This document shows positions 11,801 to 23,900 of a DNA stretch of 64,000 nucleotides, one piece after another; positions within the stretch are counted from its first letter, which is position 1; every line of letters starts with the position of its first letter. A program made the position numbers and the translations under genes. The notes beneath the pieces were generated by a model, which had not been told where the DNA came from, ran no database searches, and worked only from the letters and a program-made list of their open reading frames with translations. Source of the stretch: Vitis vinifera. Lineage: Eukaryota; Streptophyta; Magnoliopsida; Vitales; Vitaceae. Location: assembly GCF_030704535.1 (NCBI RefSeq), contig NC_081817.1, positions 77,001 through 141,000 on the forward strand, in the 5' to 3' direction.

Positions 11801-14800
11801 TTTTGTACTTCTTTTTATCTATCAATATATCTCTATGTCGTTTCCAATCAAAAAATAAAAAATAAAAAAAATAAAACAAAAATGTACATTTCAAGAAAAA
11901 TGAAAAATGATCCAGTTTTCTCACTTCAAGTGGTGTACTTTTACCATGGAATGCTACCATAAAACACAACAGAAGCATTAGAACTCCCTGAGGTGTCCAA
12001 ACATGTTCTTTGACTATAGTACACCATGATCACCATCCACATCCTAGCCTCTCTCTGAAATACCATTAGGTCCTATATCTTTTCTAGTCTTCAACAATGT
12101 TAACCCAAAAAAGAAGGGAAAAAAAAAGTCAGACACACAGGCAACGTGCATATGGAATTCCAATCTCTATAAAATTCTAACATTAATTCCCCTAAAATTT
12201 TCACAGAACCAAAAAGCCACTGACTTAGTGATCATCAACAATGGTCTTGTTTCCCTCTCCTCTCTCAAATTCTAGAGATCTTTGGAAGGTTTTCATGGTT
12301 AGAGGTGAGTAAGTGATGGGGTCAATAGAAGAAGGCCTCTTGACAAATCAGGGCTATTTTCAGTAGCATCATTTTGCACCTCTTTTGTTTGGTGGATATT
12401 GGGGACAGTTCATCTCCCCTGAGGTTCCCTTGGAAATCCTTGGGTGACCCGTAGTGTGGTTGGAAGCTATGAAGAAGAACCTAAAACCAGATGGCTTCAG
12501 AAAAAAGGTAAACAATGACAGTACATGCAATTATGTGTTAGCACTCCCACCTTCGTATAAATACAAAACCTCATAAAAACTAACCTGAATCTACACTTCC
12601 AAACTGACCCGGATGACCCTGAGAAAGGAAAATCAACGTTGTTGATAAGCAACGATATAAATTCAGAGAAAGATTTCTGAAAGAATGTTATAATATTTTA
12701 CCTGGGCATATAAAGAAAGATGAAATAATCTAGCTTCTTCAAGTTGAGACATCTCTCCTTCAATAGCATGGGTGGTATTTAACAAAGCCAGAGTGTCAAC
12801 AATATGTAGGAATCTGAGAAAAAAATATAATAATTGCAGTAACAGAAGAATTAGCAAGTGAAGTTTTGTCCATAACAAGCAGAAAAGGAAAAACAGCAGA
12901 AAAAGAAAAAAGAAACACTTTAAAGATAGGGACCTGTTTAAAGTGGATTTAGTGGATGATATTTATTATTAACTAACAGATAAGGCAGGAAAAGAAAGAG
13001 TAACTCTTTAATAATGTCAACCTGCTTAAAGTGGATTTTGTGAACCATGCTGCACCATTGAGATGTTCAGGTAATTGGAGTTTAAAGTTAGCATTTGATC
13101 CTTTATGGTACAAGTCTTTTACTTCAGGTAAATGTAGCAAAAGCGGTTCCAAAAGCCCAGCAGCTAGTTTTTCAACTTTTTTGCCACTGCATACTACTGC
13201 CTCAAATCTGTAACAGAAAGAGAGCACTCTACAGTATATCAGATAAATTTATTTGTTGTAAACAGAAGATTCTATAAAAAAGAAGATAAAATACACATGC
13301 CAGAGAAATGCTAAATAGGCCTCGAGTAATGTAATAACATAAGCGACTTAGGCTTCAGCTACTCGAGGATATCAAGCACTAGATCCAAAAAAAAAGAAGA
13401 AAAAAAAAAAGGATAAAACGCACATGCTGGAGAAATGCTAAATAGGCCTAGAGCATTGTAATAACAGAAGTGACTTAGGCTTCAGCTACTCGAGGATATC
13501 AAGCACTAGCTCCAGGAATGGTGTCGACTGACAAAAGAATGCAAAGCACCACCTCTTTGTCATGGTTTTAAATTCAGAGTAGCAGTGGATGATCAAATTA
13601 AATAAGCATTTTTTTTTTTTTATGCAGAGCAAACTTTTACAGCAAAGCAAAACAATCTATAACAGAAGGAAGCAAAAAGATGAGTACATTGTATACAAAA
13701 GGCAAAAGTTAAAATTAGTCAAAGTAAAAGGCAAATCTTCAACTTCGACATTGCCAATCTTGACTGGAATCCTCCTAGAGGCATAGCAAAAATGTTGGGA
13801 ATTTCCTTTAAGGGCTTTGGAAGCCTTCCAAAAGGGAAAATTCTTTGGCAGGTGGTTGATTTATCTCTGATTTCGTTTCTTTGGTTGGAGAGGAATACAA
13901 GGATTTTCAAAGATAGGTAGAGATCAGTTGATGCCATTTGAGACTCATTTTTCTTTTCCTATTCCTTATAGGCCTCAGTCATCAAGCCTTTTGCAGATGT
14001 TCCATTGCATATTTCAATGCTAGATTCAAAGAGTGCTTGCTACTCCATCACTTTGAAGGAGGCAATGATAGACTAGTTACTCCCTCCAGTAGATTCAATA
14101 AAGTTAAATTTGACGGATGTTCAATGGGTAACCCTAGACAAATAGGTATTGGAGGTGTGATTAGAGATCATTCTAGTAAAGGATTGAGAGCTTTCTCTAA
14201 GCAAGCTAAAATGGGGTTAGCCATCAAGGTAGAGATATAGGCAATATTGGAGGGTTTAATGTAGGCAAAAGTTTTATCTCTATCCAATCTAATTATAGAA
14301 AGAGATTCTGCCACTGTTATATCTTGGGTGAAAATAAGGAAAGGGATTCATGGAAGTTTGACATTGGATGTGAAAAATAAAAAATACTACAATTGAGTTG
14401 GGTTATTCTTTCTCTTGGATTCCTCGTTCAACAAACCAAGTCATAGATCAGTTAGCCAAACAAGGAGCAAAGCATATGACCTACTTTATTGGAGATCGTC
14501 TTCCCCCTTGAGTGTCTAATGTTTTTTGCTTCTATTTATATGGAGGTTTTTATGAGGAGGAGCTAGTTTTGTGGTTCTAGCTTTTCTTTTCTTAGGCAAA
14601 TAAGAGTATGTATGTATATATATATATATAATAAATATATAAAGGGAGCCAAACTAAAGTGGCAAATATGGTATAACAGAAGTATACAAGTGAGAAACAA
14701 AAAACCAACTACAGTAACTATAACCCTACTTTAAGAAAATGAGCATAACCATTCTATAAAATCTAACAAAGAACCTGAACCTCCCTGACCGTCTCCTAGA

Positions 14801-16094
14801 AGGAACCCTCAAAACCACATATGCATATTAGTTATAAGGGAATCCTTGAGAGCTTGGATAGTGCATTGCTCCCTTTCAAAGGTTCTTTGATTTCACTCCT
14901 TCCTAATTCTCCATAAAAGGCAAAAAGGAGTTGTTCTCCAGACCTTCCTTTTTCTTTTTTTTTTGCCCACAAAGCTACCGTGTCATCCTTTTAACAAAAA
15001 AATGGGAGAACCCACGAGATGCCAAAGAAGGAGAAGAGAAAGTGTCATAACTCTCTAGCTATCCCACAATGGATGAGAAGATGGTCTACCAATTCATTTG
15101 CATCTTTGTGCATACAACAAAAACCTGCCAAAACACAACCTGTCCTCTTAAGTTGGTCCATAGTTAGGATTTGGCCCCAAGTCGCTTCCCAAGCAAGAAA
15201 ACTCGCTTTGGTAGGAGCATAGGAACCCTATATTATCTTTGAGAGGAAAGTCAATTCACCCTCCGTTTTCAACACTCGTTGAAGGACCTCACAGAGAACA
15301 CCCACTCTTGCTAGCTTTCCAAACCATTTTATCTTCCTCACCTCTAGTTCTACCAAACTCATTTAGTTTTAGAATAAAATTGTGCATACTATCTATTTCC
15401 CAATCATGAAAGTTTCTTGAGAAGCAAGGGTTCCAAGTGACCATCCCTCCTTCTACCTCCCGAACATCATTCACCTATGCCTCCTTAGAAGCAACAAAGG
15501 TGAATAAAGAAGGAAAAGAATCCTTCAAATGCATATCATCACACCAAGCATCATGCCAAAATTTGGTTCTAGTTCCTGGTTACTTTCTACCATCTTTTGT
15601 ACATCTTTGAAGGATTGCTTATCTTTCTTGTATTTATCAATTGTTTGATGAATGAAAATGTTTGTTTTCTGATTTTTTATTTTTTTTATTTTTTATTTTT
15701 TTTTAAAAAAGTAGCTCTTCAAGAGTCATGGAAATTTCATTGAAATGACTGTCTATAGAAAGGCTGAGTTAATCTATATTTCAAAATGGCCGTGTCAAAA
15801 TGAAATTTTGAAAATTTTAAATTGCCCTCATGAGCCAGCTCAATCAGCAGGAAATTGTGATGCCTACACAAACTAACAACAAGGTCAGATACTTTCTTGT
15901 CATAGAACCATCTTACACCAAATAAATTCCAGCTTGGAACCAAACAATAAGAATGCATGGTGAAACTAGGAAAAGAACTGTTTGACAATCTTCATCTTAA
16001 TTCTTATAGGAAAATACAGTAACCTGTTTTGGTTTGGCAAAATCTGAAATGCAGCATAATCTAATGGTGCAATAGCATCAATTCCACCCTCCAT
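5816..16094 (-). CDS. COP1-interacting protein 7-like nuclear protein
   Basis: Ten coding exons on the minus strand join without a stop: 16094-16024, 13207-13022, 12813-12702, 12618-12585, 9690-9653, 9499-9465, 9377-9225, 9023-6436, 6185-6099 and 5883-5816, giving 1123 residues. The N-terminus ([20 protein letters not shown], then [19 protein letters not shown] and [12 protein letters not shown]) is the conserved domain of plant CIP7-related proteins. The [20 protein letters not shown] segment, [18 protein letters not shown] and the C-terminal [13 protein letters not shown] are further family blocks. The 2.6-kb central exon encodes a long disordered, Ser/Lys/Glu-rich region. In Arabidopsis CIP7 binds the COP1 ubiquitin ligase in the nucleus and promotes light-regulated gene expression; that role here is by homology. 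The start is the first ATG after an in-frame TGA 18 bases upstream. Intron 1 (2.8 kb) carries LINE debris and a tandem duplication; intron 4 is 2.9 kb. Very short exons 4-6 (34-38 bases) are supported by phase agreement. Confidence 0.85.
7563..7670 (-). repeat. 54-bp in-frame tandem duplication in the CIP7-like gene
   Basis: Two adjacent copies of a 54-base unit (18 codons) lie in the large exon and encode [16 protein letters not shown] and [16 protein letters not shown] with a two-residue linker. The copies differ at only a few bases. The unit is rich in Ser/Thr-Pro, so each copy adds potential proline-directed phosphorylation sites. Confidence 0.85.
9691..12584 (-). other. Large intron 4 of the CIP7-like gene
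   Basis: No exon of the host gene is needed here, since exons 4 and 5 join in phase. A local duplication of the phrase TGGTATATAATAATCA occurs at about 10422 and 10481, with GGTTCCCCATACAC repeated near 10440 and 10530. On the minus strand around 11530-11430 a decayed stretch ([16 protein letters not shown] then VKAYEKG) recalls a LINE reverse-transcriptase motif A; this is weak. Confidence 0.4.
13285..13515. repeat. 127-bp-period direct duplication in CIP7-like intron 1
   Basis: A segment beginning GATAAAATACACATGC at 13285 and ending AAGCACTAGATCC recurs from 13412 (GATAAAACGCACATGC) to about 13515. The two copies share GAAATGCTAAATAGGCCT and GGCTTCAGCTACTCGAGGAT and are separated by an A/G-rich spacer. 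Confidence 0.85.
13750..14515 (+). mobile_element. LINE (plant L1-type) ORF2 3' fragment with RNase H
   Basis: Reading the plus strand gives a broken but recognisable LINE C-terminus. First comes [20 protein letters not shown] (the Trp-Glu-Arg-Asn stretch between zinc-binding and RNase H regions). Then [20 protein letters not shown] with IRDHSSKG follows, the classic plant LINE RNase H start (FDGxxxGNPGxxGxGGVIRD). Stop codons and frame changes interrupt it, so it is dead. It lies inside intron 1 of the CIP7-like gene, opposite to that gene's direction. Confidence 0.75.
14780..15590 (-). mobile_element. LINE ORF2 fragment with zinc-binding RT domain, opposite orientation
   Basis: On the minus strand a degraded reading gives [20 protein letters not shown], then [20 protein letters not shown] and [12 protein letters not shown]. 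After a break it continues with [20 protein letters not shown] and [16 protein letters not shown]. This is the standard order of the plant LINE region ending in the zf-RVT motif. Frameshifts and stops are frequent. It converges tail-to-tail with the plus-strand RNase H fragment just to its left; a (TA)n tract near 14610-14640 lies between them. Confidence 0.8.
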
Positions 16095-17345
16095 CTCAAC
16101 CAGTTTGTCTCACAAGCACACAGATGCCTGAAGGAACAAGAGAAAACAAATTTCATCATCCACAATACGAGATCTCAAACCACTCACACACATAGATTAA
16201 AGGAGTGGGTGTTAGTACGAGGGAGGTTAAGTGGAAGGATTAACATAAAAGGAAGGGTCATTCATGGGAAGTGATTTAAATAAACAAACTGTAATCAAAA
16301 TTAATAAACATGAGCAAGGTGTTAAACAAAATAAGCACATACAAACCCAGACACATCCGCACAGAAAGAAAGGTAAGACAGCACTAGATTATAATTAGAA
16401 TTTCTATGAACAACTACGTTGCAAGTGACAAAATCTAAATTTTAACAATAGATACATGGATATTTAGGTAGGAAACTGAAAAAAAAAAAAAGAGTAAAAT
16501 TCCTAAGTAAATCGCTGACATGAGAAGACTAAAATAAAGGGAAAACACCACTCTTAACATATATGTACAAAGAAAAGAGCAACTACACCGAAATGGTAAA
16601 GGAAGCTCCTCTATGATAATCAATTCTTTCCAAATTCAGATTTCTGTTTAAGTCACAAGGCTAGTTCAGAACTCACGCTCCCTAAAATCAGATTTGAAGA
16701 TCAAGCAGGTACAATAAAATGCAAAGATGGAGAATGGTAGAAACTGGCATTCTGGAAGATCAAGAGGCCAAAACAACCATGTGTAATGTCTTACTTTTGA
16801 CCAAATCTATGGCCAAAATCATCAACACGATACTTTTTTTTACAAAAAAAGTACTACTTTTTTCTTGCATTACCGTCTCCAAGATCTACATGTTTTGTGA
16901 AGACCAAACAGCATGCACTTAATTCTGGCTTTTGACGCAGAAGGAGTAACCCTATAGAAACACTGAACAGAAACCAGATCTGGCCGAACTAATTGCCCTA
17001 ATACTAGCAGGTCACCGACAGATGAGTCGCAGCTTACCGCAGTGTTAGAAGCCAAATCTCATTTAATTTTCAAAGACATTCCGGTGGTCGGTGATGATGA
17101 GGCTCTTGAGTTTCTGTACAGAGAAGTGAGCGAGGAAAAATGCGAAGCAAAGAACGGAATAATCAACAAGAAAGAGCACAGATCTGAGTGAAAGAGACGC
17201 GTGTTGATTCCAATTTCCAACAGCTCCTGTCCGACCACGCTCTTCACACTCACCTTCAAAACGGTTGGTGAGAGAGAGACAACAGCCACAGAGATTATCC
17301 AACAAAGCCAAGTAAGTAGCGTGGAGATGAGATACATATAAATAG
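16095..17345 (-). promoter_or_regulatory. Leader, 5'-UTR intron and core promoter of the CIP7-like gene
   Basis: Just upstream of the ATG a TTCCTTCAG acceptor lies near 16130, and a good donor AAG|GTGAGT lies at 17254/17253. These suggest a non-coding first exon and a leader intron of about 1.1 kb. A TATTTATA box on the minus strand at about 17345-17338 would place transcription start near 17305. The TSS is inferred only. Confidence 0.45.
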
Positions 17346-17349
17346 GTAC

Positions 17350-17626
17350 AAAGGCAGCTGGGGTAAGTGGCGTAGGAGATAAAAACTTTACTCTCAAGGC
17401 TCAGCTCAGTGATACCAGGAGAAAGCCTCCCAGTAAATTTTTGAATTTTGTTTCACAGTTGTGATAAGGGCTAGACAAAAAGAGCGGGCCTTTCCCCTTC
17501 CAGAGACTACAACTATTTTATTACAAAGACCAATGATTTGCTACTGCCGCTTGTTAATTGGCATTTTAGGAGAAATACAACGCTGGAAGTCCTGTTCCAT
17601 TGAAAGTAGGATTTTTAAATAAATAA

Positions 17627-17665
<39 letters not shown>

Positions 17666-19598
17666 TGTTCAATAAATAAACACAAAAATATCGTCTTTTC
17701 AAAAAAAAAAAAAAAAAAAAGGTCAATGTCAATGCTATAATTTTAGAATTAGCCCTTGAAAATATAATATCAAATTGTATAAGTAAAAAAACTATGATAT
17801 AAACAGATGAGATAAAAATTATATATATATATAAATGAAAGAGATCATGTACAAAATACAAAATATAATATTATGATACAAAATAATAAAACTCAAAATT
17901 ATATATATAGCATCATCCGATTTATAACGTTTTTTTTTTTTTTTATGGATACTAAATTGGTAGCACAAGGGGATGGAAATTTTAATGCAGTGTTGTACCT
18001 AAATTCAAATAGGGAAGTATTGTGGGAAAGACTTAAAAGGTTGGTACAACCCAATTTGAAAACGATTCTTGGAAAATTGTTTTTTAATTTAAAATTTGGT
18101 TTCATAATTTTTTTTTAAAAAAACAGTTTTTCAAAAATTTGCTTTCAAAATATGTTATTTTCTAGAATCAAATTGAAGTGCTTTTCAAGCATTTTTGTAA
18201 AGTCTTGTAGAAAATATGAAAAATGTTTTGAGAATTATTACAATATTGAGTATAAGTGTACATTAGCATTACGAGAATAAGCAAAGAAAACTATTTTTAA
18301 TATCTGAGTTTTCAAATATAAGTTTGTTTTAGGATTATTTTCGTAAATAATAATAAGAGGCAGCGTTTTTTTATTTATTATAATTACATGATCCCTTAAA
18401 CTACTTAACTTGCTGGTCCAAGCACGAGAGCAGTGGGAGGACCATCTTTTGCGACTGGTATTCAGAGAAGTGTCAGAAATATGAAATTGCAGGAAGAATG
18501 AGATGAATAAAATTAATGTGTGACTTGTGGGGCGAAACGCACATTGAGTGTAAGGTAGGAGAGCAATCGTAAAGCATATGTGGTAGAAAGATAATGGGTT
18601 GCCATGTGAAATGCAATTGATACGTTCCTTCCTTCGTAAGCCCCCATCAGGCACCAACCAACCTAGCTTCTTTTCCTAATTCCTCAGCTTGTCACCCGTC
18701 TGCCAAGTGCCCACCAAAAAGATACCCATCCATGCATGTTTGCAACTCGTACAAGTTAAGACAACAGTGGCCAGGGCGGTGCGATAGCCAATTGGTGCTT
18801 TACCATTACTATAACAGCCCATCATGAAATGATTTGTTCATCATACGCCAAACTCATTTATTTATTGAATATGCTCATCCCCAAATATATTCATTCTCCA
18901 AAACCTTATGTTTTGATCCAAATCAATCCACGATCTCCTTCTACACGAGCAACACAAGATAGTTAGTTAGAGGCCTTTTTCTTCTCAAGAGGTCTTATGC
19001 ATAAAAATAAAAAAATCAAGTGGCCTCTCAAGCCAAAAAATAAACTTTTGTGAGAGTCCTCGGTTCCAAACTTCTTTTGTAGGACTAAGACATAGTAGAC
19101 TTAGCTTTCAAAAGGCTAAAACTATAATGTTTGATAAGAATATGATATGTCTTAATAAATCGACAAAAAAATATCAAAATAATTAAAATTTTCAATGGCA
19201 AGAGATATCGAATCAGATTTCATTTTAGATTTGTCTGATATCGGATATTTTGATGAAATATCCCGATATTTTCATCCTTAATTCATTATAGGTTTTATTC
19301 AATGTGTGATCATATATAATAATGTACTCATCATAGAAAAATCATTCTAATGATTAAAACAAGTCATCATCCTAATTAAAAATAGTACACTACATCTCAT
19401 ATGAATTGTTCAAATCCATAAATCAATGATAAATCACTAATCATCTTATAAGGAACTTATGAATTTGATCATATATGCAACTCATGTACAATGCAAGTGA
19501 TATGGGTATAAATGCTTATATAATAATTAATGCTAACGAGAATAGAAAAAGAGAACTAGAATCCTAATAAATAAATTCATAAATAATACTTTATTTTA
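17350..19598. other. Gene-free AT-rich intergenic DNA
   Basis: No conserved coding sequence is visible. The stretch includes a (TA)n microsatellite, several A or T runs, and around 19200-19290 a GATATCGGATATT/AAATATCCCGATATT segment similar to the ends of the element at 19605-20604, possibly a scrap of a related copy. Confidence 0.5.
17632..17662. repeat. (TA)n microsatellite
   Basis: About fifteen AT dinucleotides in a row. Confidence 0.95.
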
Positions 19599-19604
19599 TT
19601 ACAT

Positions 19605-20604
19605 CCATGGATTGAAATGTCGGTATTTTTTGACAAAATATGAAGCAAACTAACATGATATTCCCCATCAATAATCAATTAACGGATTTATCATCGAAAT
19701 TTATCGGCATTTTTGCCAATATATTGGGAAATTTCCCGATATTATCGTTGTTACAACCTACACTCCTCCCCCTGCCCTGGTGGTTGCTGCTTACACATAC
19801 TGTCCCTACTGCCCTGCCCTTCAAATTTTTTTAAAATTGTTACATCGCTGCTTAGGAGACTCAAACCCCGACCTTGGTTACCACTAAGGCAAGCTTCCCC
19901 TTATTAATATATGTTGATAATAAATTTATGAAAGTTCTTTATTAAAAAATTAATTAATTAATTAATAAATGTATAAAAATCATCATTATAATTTTTTTAA
20001 CAATATTTTTTAATATCCTTTATATATTAAAAAATTATATATACATCATCATTTATTTTACATTATTAAATGCATTTAAATTAAATAAATTATAGTTTTA
20101 ATATTAAATGTATCATTATTTATCTCATTAATCATATTTTAAAAAATTACTATCACTTCACTTTTAAATTTTTTATATGTATCATATTAATTTTATTTAA
20201 TTTTGAATGTTTTTATATTTTAAAATATTAAAAATATAAATTTATTCAAAAAAATACTAAAATATGAAGAAAAAAATAATGAAGTTATAATATTTTATAA
20301 ATTAAAATTAATTTGATTAGATAAATAATAAATTATTAAGATCTATTTATCCTTACTTATCGATATTTTTCTCTTTGATCATATCTATGTCAACTATACT
20401 TAGAAAATAACTTTAACATGTATATTTTTATTTATTTGATCATTTTTTTGGATTTTTTTTTCTAAATATTCCATGAATTTTGAATAATTTTTGTCTTACT
20501 GATATTTTTGTCAAAATATTCACCAATATTTTTCCAATATTTCCAATATATCCATGAAATTCAGGTACTAATATATTCATGTTGACCGATATTTCAAACC
20601 ATGG
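19605..20604. mobile_element. 1000-bp non-autonomous TIR element with 6-bp flanking repeat
   Basis: The left end reads CCATGGATTGAAATGTCGGT and the right end, reverse-complemented, reads CCATGGTTTGAAATATCGGT: 18 of 20 bases match. The sequence TTACAT stands directly outside both ends (19599-19604 and 20605-20610), as a target-site duplication would. The interior is very AT-rich and has no coding sequence. Repeated AATATTTT/GATATT motifs are scattered near both ends. The superfamily is not clear from these ends. Confidence 0.7.
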
Positions 20605-20813
20605 TTACATCATGTCATGCTTTGAAGGGCTCTATTATAATAAGCATAACATATATGTATCTTCATTAAAGCACATAACACTCCAAAACTTGTCTAATTG
20701 AAGTCAAATAAATCATTTCAAAAGTTAGAAGAAGTTTTTTTCATATAAAAACCACCTTTGATTTATGTATTTCATTCTTAAAAAGATTTTCAAAAAGGTA
20801 TACAATCATCAAA

Positions 20814-21215
20814 GGGGAAAGTTTGGCTATTATCCTCTCATATGAAAATATTATTAAAATCAAAACCTAACTATTCTTATTTCAAATTAACAACTTTATT
20901 CCCAAAAATATTTGGGTCTTCATGCATTGTTGCCTGATGTGTTTTTTAATGTCAAAAATGTCCTCCATTTGCCACGCAAGACTCCAGCTAACCTGCCCAC
21001 ATGAGAAAAAAAAAAAAAAAAAAAAAAAAAGGCAAAACAAAACTCCAACGTTCTTTTTCCTTCATTTTCTCCATTGAGTACTGAACCAAACAAAAAAATT
21101 CTTCATCTCCTACCCACGTATTTTTTAGAATAAAGTTGTTAATTTGAAATAAGAATAGTTAGGTTTTGATTTTAATAATATTTTCATATGAGAGGATAAT
21201 AGCCAAACTTTCCCC
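20814..21215. mobile_element. MITE with perfect 88-bp terminal inverted repeats
   Basis: Bases 20814-20901 (GGGGAAAGTTTGGCTATTAT to TTTATTC) are exactly the reverse complement of 21128-21215. The spacer is about 226 bases and contains a long A run near 21006-21031. Long TIRs starting with G suggest a Mutator-like MITE. Flanks CATCAAAGG (20807-20815) and AATCAAAGG (21216-21224) match at 8 of 9 positions, which would fit a 9-bp duplication if the left end is set two bases further in. No coding sequence is present. Confidence 0.85.
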
Positions 21216-21224
21216 AATCAAAGG

Positions 21225-22600
21225 AGCTATGAGTGTTGGATTTTAGAGGCATCAGACTAGGGCGCAGTTCAACCAATTTGTCAATCAAAAGGTAAACCGA
21301 ATTGATATAGTAGTGTTCCCTTGTGTGTTTCATTTGGTAGTGAGTTATAACTACCTTTCCGATTTGACCAGCTAGTCAATTGGATGATCATGTAAGTCTC
21401 CAATGCTTACTTGCAATATGCATTAATTTCTAACAACTAGTTGGCCTTTATTTTATATAAAAAGGTTCTTTTAACTCTCATTTGTTCATTTCAATAACCA
21501 TGCATTAAATATCAATCAGTCTGAGAGTTTTTTTAGTGTTTGACTATTCAAAATCTTGCATATCCAATTCGTGCACATTAATCCTAGTTTCTTTGTATTC
21601 ATCTAAACCAAAAAAATTAAACTAGTTTTTATCCTTGTCAATTCAATCTTTTGTCCTTGTGAGAGAAGAATCTAAGTGTGAGATACAACTTAAGAATTCT
21701 TCAATTGAGATATAATTTGTGAGATTTTTAATAATGAGGTATCTCTTGAAAGCAATTGTAAAAGGGATATTAGAATCATAATCCAAGTATAAAGAATTCG
21801 AAGGTTTCAAGTTATAAAACTTTTGAACTCTAATATTTGTTGTAGTTTGAAAAAAGTGAATGTAAGCCAAATTTTACTAAATTACTATAAAAATCTTAAG
21901 TTTGCAATTTCTTTATCTCGTTTTAAATCATCTTTTATATTCATTTTAGTTAAATTTTGTTAAAACCTTAAAAAAAAAACTAACACTCATTTCACACCAC
22001 CCTCTAAGGTGTCTACTAAATTTGAATTAGCATAACTTAATATTCACCCTTTCTTCCTTTTTTATAATATAGATGCGTTAAAGATCATACATTTGATGTG
22101 CATTAAATATGCCTTACACTCCTAGTTTTGCGTTGCATGATAGAGGCATAGGGGTAATGATGTAGAATGGTCGTTCCTCGCATGTGATGGTGCCATGTGG
22201 ATTAAGGGGTTCTTAGGACCCTAAAGTGTTACATATAAGGTTTGCATAACTAGGCCCTCTCTAATTAAACTTACCAAAAAAAGACGTGGGAATTTTTCTA
22301 GAGAAGGCCTTGGTCATTTCTTACAATTACTTGGGAAAGTTGTATAAGTTGCGGGGGATCAAGGTTTCCCTATAAATGTTGTGTTGTTTTGTATGCTTAT
22401 TGGTTGTGCATCTTATGGGCCTTGTAAAGGGCTAACTTAAGAGACTTCTAATTGTTGCATAGTGCACAAAATTTGAGGGTAAACTTCATGTTGTTGAGGC
22501 TAAGCTTCCTATTTTCTTTTCCAAACACACTATGGACCAATTGAGTAGGAGAGGTTTCTTCTCCAAAGAATTACTTCCCCAAAAGAAATGCTCGTGCATT
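21225..22600. other. AT-rich intergenic DNA, no gene seen
   Basis: Nothing on either strand resembles a conserved protein or RNA gene; part may be old transposon sequence bordering the LINE remnant to the right. Confidence 0.4.
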
Positions 22601-23900
22601 TTTTTTTATCTCGTATTAAATGGATGAAGTGTTTTTTTATAATAATTAACTATCATCATTAGACAAATAATGGGACTCCCAAGAGGCTAACCTTTTGAGG
22701 AGCCTCTTCTCCATCACATCCCATAACAAAAACTTAGCATGTGGAAAAAGACTAAGGAGTCAAGTGATGTACCTCCTCCCAACCCAACAAAAAGGCTAAT
22801 TCTTCAATAATGGGATTCCCCCAATAGTGACTATTTAACTTTTCTCCAAGTTCCTATTCAATCTTTGGACGACTCCAAATCAAAAGAGAGTGGAAGGTCA
22901 TTTGCCAACTTTGAGTCTTGTAGATATGTAAAATCTTATCCAATGAATTCACTTTTAGGCCAAACCCCTTCTTACTCATACCAGGAAAAAGAAATTTTAT
23001 TCTTCTCAAACTCGTCAATCTAGATCCTATGACTTTATTGACTCTCAAAGCAATGTCTAGAACTTAACCTTCAACAAAAGCATGCTGAGTCTCTAAACAA
23101 CCTTTCTCATTATTTTCACAATTCTATGACGTCACAACTTTTGCCAATATTTTGTATGGCTCCAACAAAAGTAATGGGCATAAAATCCTTCAGATTTTCA
23201 GTTCTCCTCTCTTAGGGTTGGATACTAAGAAGATGGTGTAAAGGTTTTTCTGAAAAGAGCTAATCTCAAAAGAATTCTTTGAACATGACGCCTAAAATAT
23301 CCCTTTCGATGATTATCCCAATAATTCTATTAAAAAGCCAAGTGAATCTATCTGACCGGAGAGCCTTGCACTCATATATGCTGTTGATCATCCTTTTAGT
23401 TCTTCCCTACAACGAAAGGCATCTCCGCCCCAATGCCTTGGACACTAATCATAGACTTTAAAGCAAAATCTTTTGCAGAGGCATTATTCACTCACTAGAA
23501 TCTAAAAACAAATGGTGAAAAAAAAAAAAAAAACCCAACCCTATCCTCCATCCGTCCTTGTTAAGCTACATTACATTCACCGTCGAACCTCACAAGCTGA
23601 TTCCTTCCCATCAGCACTTACCATTATATGAAAGAATTTGATGCTTCTATCACCCTTTTAAGCCAAAATTCCTTGGGACTTTGAATTGTCCCCAAGAGGC
23701 TTCCCCCAGATCCTCCCAATAACAATACTCATTTAAAGCTATATCCGTTGTTTCTAATTCCACCTTTATATAAAAGACCTAAATTTTACAGGTTGTCTTC
23801 AAGCCAACAACATTTTCAACCCATAAATTAAATGGAAGAGAAGCCAAATCTTCCACCTTTCGTGCTTTAACTTCTGCATTGAACTCTCACCTCTCCTATT
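22600..23900 (-). mobile_element. Degraded LINE ORF2 (reverse transcriptase region)
   Basis: On the minus strand the order is that of a plant LINE ORF2. Near 23700-23600 a stretch recalls the usual SWxQxSRxxWLKEGDRNTKFFH block (seen here as EASWGQ, KVPRNFGLKG and KHQILSY). Near 23230-23130 a decayed LKDFRPISLVGxxYKIIAKV block is visible. Near 23090-23010 QHAFVEG, VLDIALRVNKVIGSR matches the usual QNAFVxGRQILDxxLIANEVI. Stops and frameshifts are abundant. The left boundary is uncertain. Confidence 0.65.

Noticed and set aside
15019-15222. 67-codon plus-strand open frame
   Set aside because: It lies antisense to a recognisable minus-strand LINE zinc-binding RT fragment.
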